A program made the position numbers and the translations under genes. From Spisula solida (Eukaryota > Mollusca > Bivalvia > Venerida > Mactridae), in NCBI GenBank assembly GCA_947247005.1, contig OX365949.1, forward strand, positions 816,001 to 880,000: DNA of 64,000 nucleotides, given 5' to 3'. The notes beneath the pieces are model-generated. The model did not search any database, had not been told where the DNA came from, and saw only the letters and a program-made list of their open reading frames with translations. Shown here one piece after another: positions 61,034 through 64,000 of this stretch; position 1 is the stretch's first letter; every line of letters begins with the position of its first letter.

Positions 61034-61404
61034 TGACTGACTGACTGACTGACTGACTGACTGACTGACTGACTGACTGACTGACTGACTGACTGACTGA
61101 CTGACTGACTGACTGACTGACTGACTGACTGACTGACTGACTGACTGACTGACTGACTGACTGACTGACTGACTGACTGACTGACTGACTGACTGACTGA
61201 CTGACTGACTGACTGACTGACTGACTGACTGACTGACTGACTGACTGACTGACTGACTGACTGACTGACTGACTGACTGACTGACTGACTGACTGACTGA
61301 CTGACTGACTGACTGACTGACTGACTGACTGACTGACTGACTGACTGACTGACTGACTGACTGACTGACTGACTGACTGACTGACTGACTGACTGACTGA
61401 CTGA
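61034..61404 (+). repeat. (TGAC)n microsatellite, about 93 units
   Basis: Essentially perfect tetranucleotide for 370 bases, bounded by ctaactccgactc on the left and tgaactcccc on the right. The minus-strand SQSV repeat frame is a by-product. Confidence 0.97.
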
Positions 61405-63561
61405 ACTCCCCACTAACATGGTATTAACCAACCAGACATATATTAAATTTACACTTCCTTACACTGACAGGTTTAAGCTCAAGGCTGTGTGGCTTTAGTA
61501 CAAATCTATATTTATGTACGGTCGATATGAAAGTCCATTGCAATTAATATTATATAATTAGCTTTCCCATGAATCATTACGCTACATTGTCTATAATTAT
61601 AGTCCCGGTTGCATGTTTTCATCATGAAGAGGGAAGTATCACGAAGACGCTCAATATCTACTACCAACATAAATCTAAAGGATCGATCTTACACGATTTG
61701 CTCGCAAATATTGATGTATTCAACGCAAGAACCTTGTTATATATTTATACATTAATGTAAGGATCAGGACAAATTATCCTTGCTATACTAGTAATATGAC
61801 CTCGTCTATAATTTTGCGACCATGCGGACATTTGTGATTTTGTTTTGTAAAGGTCCAAAATTTAGCCAAAAACGGTACACGGTATTGAACGGTTCACTAT
61901 TTTGACCATTTCTGTGAAGTTTTATATGGAAGTCTTTTTTGCTGACTCCGAAAATTAATACAACTCGGAAACTGTGGTTATAAGCCAATTGAACTAAAAT
62001 GAATTAAACGTGTGCTTAAATTTTAACCTGAAGTCATGAATTAATGCACTTAATCCCGGCTTATCTTACGGTCACGAGCGGGTTATTAGTTGATGGTATT
62101 ATATAAAGAATATTAGGATATCGTTAAGTTTGTCCAAAACATACTTAAAAATGTTCGACATTTGATATAATGAGCACACTTGCATTCTGTTGGCTGTGGA
62201 CTGAGGTAGGATTGTTTCTGATGATTTTTTTCCTTAAATGTGTTTTGTTTCATTGTGCTGAATTTAATTTGTGATCATGTTGCTGCTTAATTATGCGTTA
62301 TCTATTAATAATACATACATAAAATAAATATATATATATTTATATCATATTTTATGTATCAATTTGATAATAACGAGTTTACATGAGTTGATGTTCGCTG
62401 ACGAACGCTTACAAACGTCGTGTGTTCGTTGATATTTTAACATGCAAACTGTTACATTACAATGGAACAAACGAAACACTGATTAGTTCTCATGATAGAC
62501 CACTTGCTTGAAGTATCATTTATACGAGGGGTGATCCAGAAATAAGTTAGGCGTTTGTGAAATAAACGTTAATGTACGTTCTACGTCATTTGTCAACGTT
62601 CGTAAACGCTGAATTAAGTTGTACTTAGTTTGCCTAAGTTTGACTCAGATGGCAATCGTCTGTCGAGACGCTGGTGGTAAGTTGTTTTACAACGGAGGCC
62701 AACGGAGAACAATGAGGTATTCGATGAGCGCGATGTTAACACAAGGGGTAACGCAGGCAACCTTTCCATAGCATAGCAGGACAACGGATCTACGCATTGA
62801 ACTCAATGGTATCGTAGGAGTTTGGTGTAGGCAAACTTTCCACAACGTACCCGTAACTAACGTAGATTATGTTGCCGATCGCTGAGCATACGCTTCATCT
62901 GCATTTGCAACTCTGACACATGCTGTCAAACTCAAACGTCTAAACGTAGTCAAACACACGGATATGTTTGTAAACGTTGTAAACGTTTAAGTGCGCTGGG
63001 TATATACGTAAAGTATTATTATTACATAAATACCGTGGTCTTTCATGTGCTCGTTGACCCCTTTCTTAAACTCGTCACGAAAACGAACTATTAAGCTCGC
63101 GAATGGCTCCATTCATAACTTGTGTTTTCTGGACTCCTTTAAGAAATGCTAATCTCCAAAGACAACTCATGACGGATCCTATATCCGAACGTAATCTCGT
63201 CGACGTTTTGGGACCAATTATTAGACCTTTGGAATGCTGACCAACGATGTGTTCATGGGAACATCGTGAAAGCATGAACTTATGAAAGATGAAATGATGA
63301 ATGTTATAGTTCATAACAGTTGTCATAACGTAGGTTATCAATCGAATATTGTGTACATTTTGTATAAACATTTTAACCGGCACTTACTGCACATTATCCA
63401 ACCCATTCTCTTGAAACATTAGACACACAACTATCGACAGTTACTGTAAGGCGGGGCGGAGTGTCAAATGTCTCATACACTGCATAATCATGTCATTTTC
63501 AGATGTGGTCAATTCCAATCATATAATTACAACCGTATGATCCGGGACTCAACGCTTCAGC
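61405..63561. other. No gene recognised; possible mariner-type end
   Basis: tacgaggggtgatccagaaataa at 62522-62544 resembles the 5' end of a mariner-type element, but no transposase frame follows. The 102-codon minus-strand frame at 63075-63383 has no recognisable motif. The stretch 62400-63000 is unusually rich in aacg/aaacgt phrases. Confidence 0.3.
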
Positions 63562-63867
63562 ATGACTTGGGGAAACTCGTGGAATGAAGGCACTATGTGG
63601 GGCAGTGGTTGGGGCTCAAAGAATACTGAAGATAACACCAGTAGGTCACGTGGTGTTGACACATCCGGGGTCCATCACGCCAGATGCATGGTGGATAAAT
63701 GCCAGTGGGGACACAGACACATGATGTTGGACACCTCGTGTTCTGGATGTAGACGCAAGTCATCGGCATCGTCCATCTGGGGCAGTGGCAAGATGGGACA
63801 AGGTGCTATAGGTGTTATATCCTTGTTTTCCAAGCCAACTGTTGCCAAGAAAAGTCTTTGGGGCTGA
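63562..63867 (+). CDS. WG-rich HCCC mini-protein, paralogue E (single coding exon)
   Basis: A 101-residue frame. The N-terminus MTWGNSW...TMWGSGWGSK carries WG at 3-4, 13-14 and 17-18. The core is H38-x3-C42-x17-C60-SG-C63 with QWG between ligands and an additional Cys at 47. RRK follows, then a WG (73-74), hydrophobic AIGVISLF and C-terminal AKKSLWG. An acceptor-like cattttcag ends at 63502. Between it and the start lies a seven-codon upstream ORF; a second AG (cgcttcag, 63560) directly precedes the ATG and could be the true acceptor. No signal peptide. It is the fifth plus-strand member; the window ends 130 bases later, so the cluster may continue. Confidence 0.85.
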   Translation: MTWGNSWNEGTMWGSGWGSKNTEDNTSRSRGVDTSGVHHARCMVDKCQWGHRHMMLDTSCSGCRRKSSASSIWGSGKMGQGAIGVISLFSKPTVAKKSLWG

Positions 63868-63896
63868 ATATGTGATAACAATGTTTATGAGCGGCA

Positions 63897-63902
63897 AATA
63901 AA
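63897..63902 (+). terminator. Candidate polyadenylation signal, paralogue E
   Basis: AATAAA 30 bases after the stop codon, a short 3' UTR like that of paralogue C. Confidence 0.55.
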
Positions 63903-64000
63903 ATGAAACTAGTAACTCATGTGTACATGTACAGGAACCCTTCATCGATACGGACTTTCGTCTGTTTGAATGTTGACAGAACTAAAACATGAACTTGTAT

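Noticed and set aside
61021..61431. 136-codon SQSV repeat frame
   Set aside because: By-product of the tetranucleotide repeat.

Overview
The window looks like AT-rich metazoan nuclear DNA, most likely from a lophotrochozoan and plausibly a bivalve mollusc. The evidence is spliced small genes with GT..AG introns and AATAAA signals, metazoan-type 7SL (SRP) RNA genes with an Alu domain, several tRNA-derived SINE-like elements, a decayed mariner-type transposase, and very abundant mini- and microsatellites. The species assignment is an inference. There is no sign of bacterial gene organisation, so most open frames in the window are chance frames or frames kept open by satellites.

Region 1 (1-10,633) is a tandem array of about 2.06-2.08 kb units read on the minus strand. 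Each unit carries a 7SL/SRP RNA gene (five complete copies) and an ORF for a small glycosylated single-pass membrane protein (five copies plus one cut by the window edge). Only the copy at the right edge (10,103-10,633) has a signal peptide; the others are truncated at a shared breakpoint. Bases 1 to about 3,405 are an almost perfect duplicate of about 6,195-9,604, which gives a three-unit, 6.2 kb higher-order repeat.

Region 2 (16.4-63.9 kb) holds five dispersed, same-strand paralogues of an apparently undescribed family of 74-111 residue proteins, at 16.4, 22.6, 38.4, 49.6 and 63.6 kb. The family layout is: a Trp-Gly-rich N-terminus in four members; a putative zinc-binding core H-x3-C-x(16-20)-C-x-G-C; a basic stretch and a further WG; a short hydrophobic segment ending in LF; and a nearly invariant C-terminus AKKSLW[G/D] in four members. 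Two members split the N-terminus from the core with a phase-2 intron; three have the CDS in one exon. All have a plausible splice acceptor just before the start codon (or before its exon), suggesting upstream non-coding exons. The 38.4 kb member is divergent and lacks the C-terminal motif. This family is the best candidate for an undescribed system in the window.

Between the paralogues lie large satellite arrays: 36 bp at 21.6 kb, 7 bp at 35-36.2 kb, 38 bp at 37.3-38.3 kb, 15/16 bp at 41.4-44.8 kb, 42 bp at 50.7-53.8 kb and a tetranucleotide at 61.0-61.4 kb. Other elements are a 4 kb inverted-repeat-flanked element with a decayed 42 bp internal array (30.8-34.9 kb), a head-to-head mariner-type remnant (24.2-25.1 kb), SINE-like elements and at least six short near-palindromic fold-back elements. 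No long conserved protein-coding gene was recognised.
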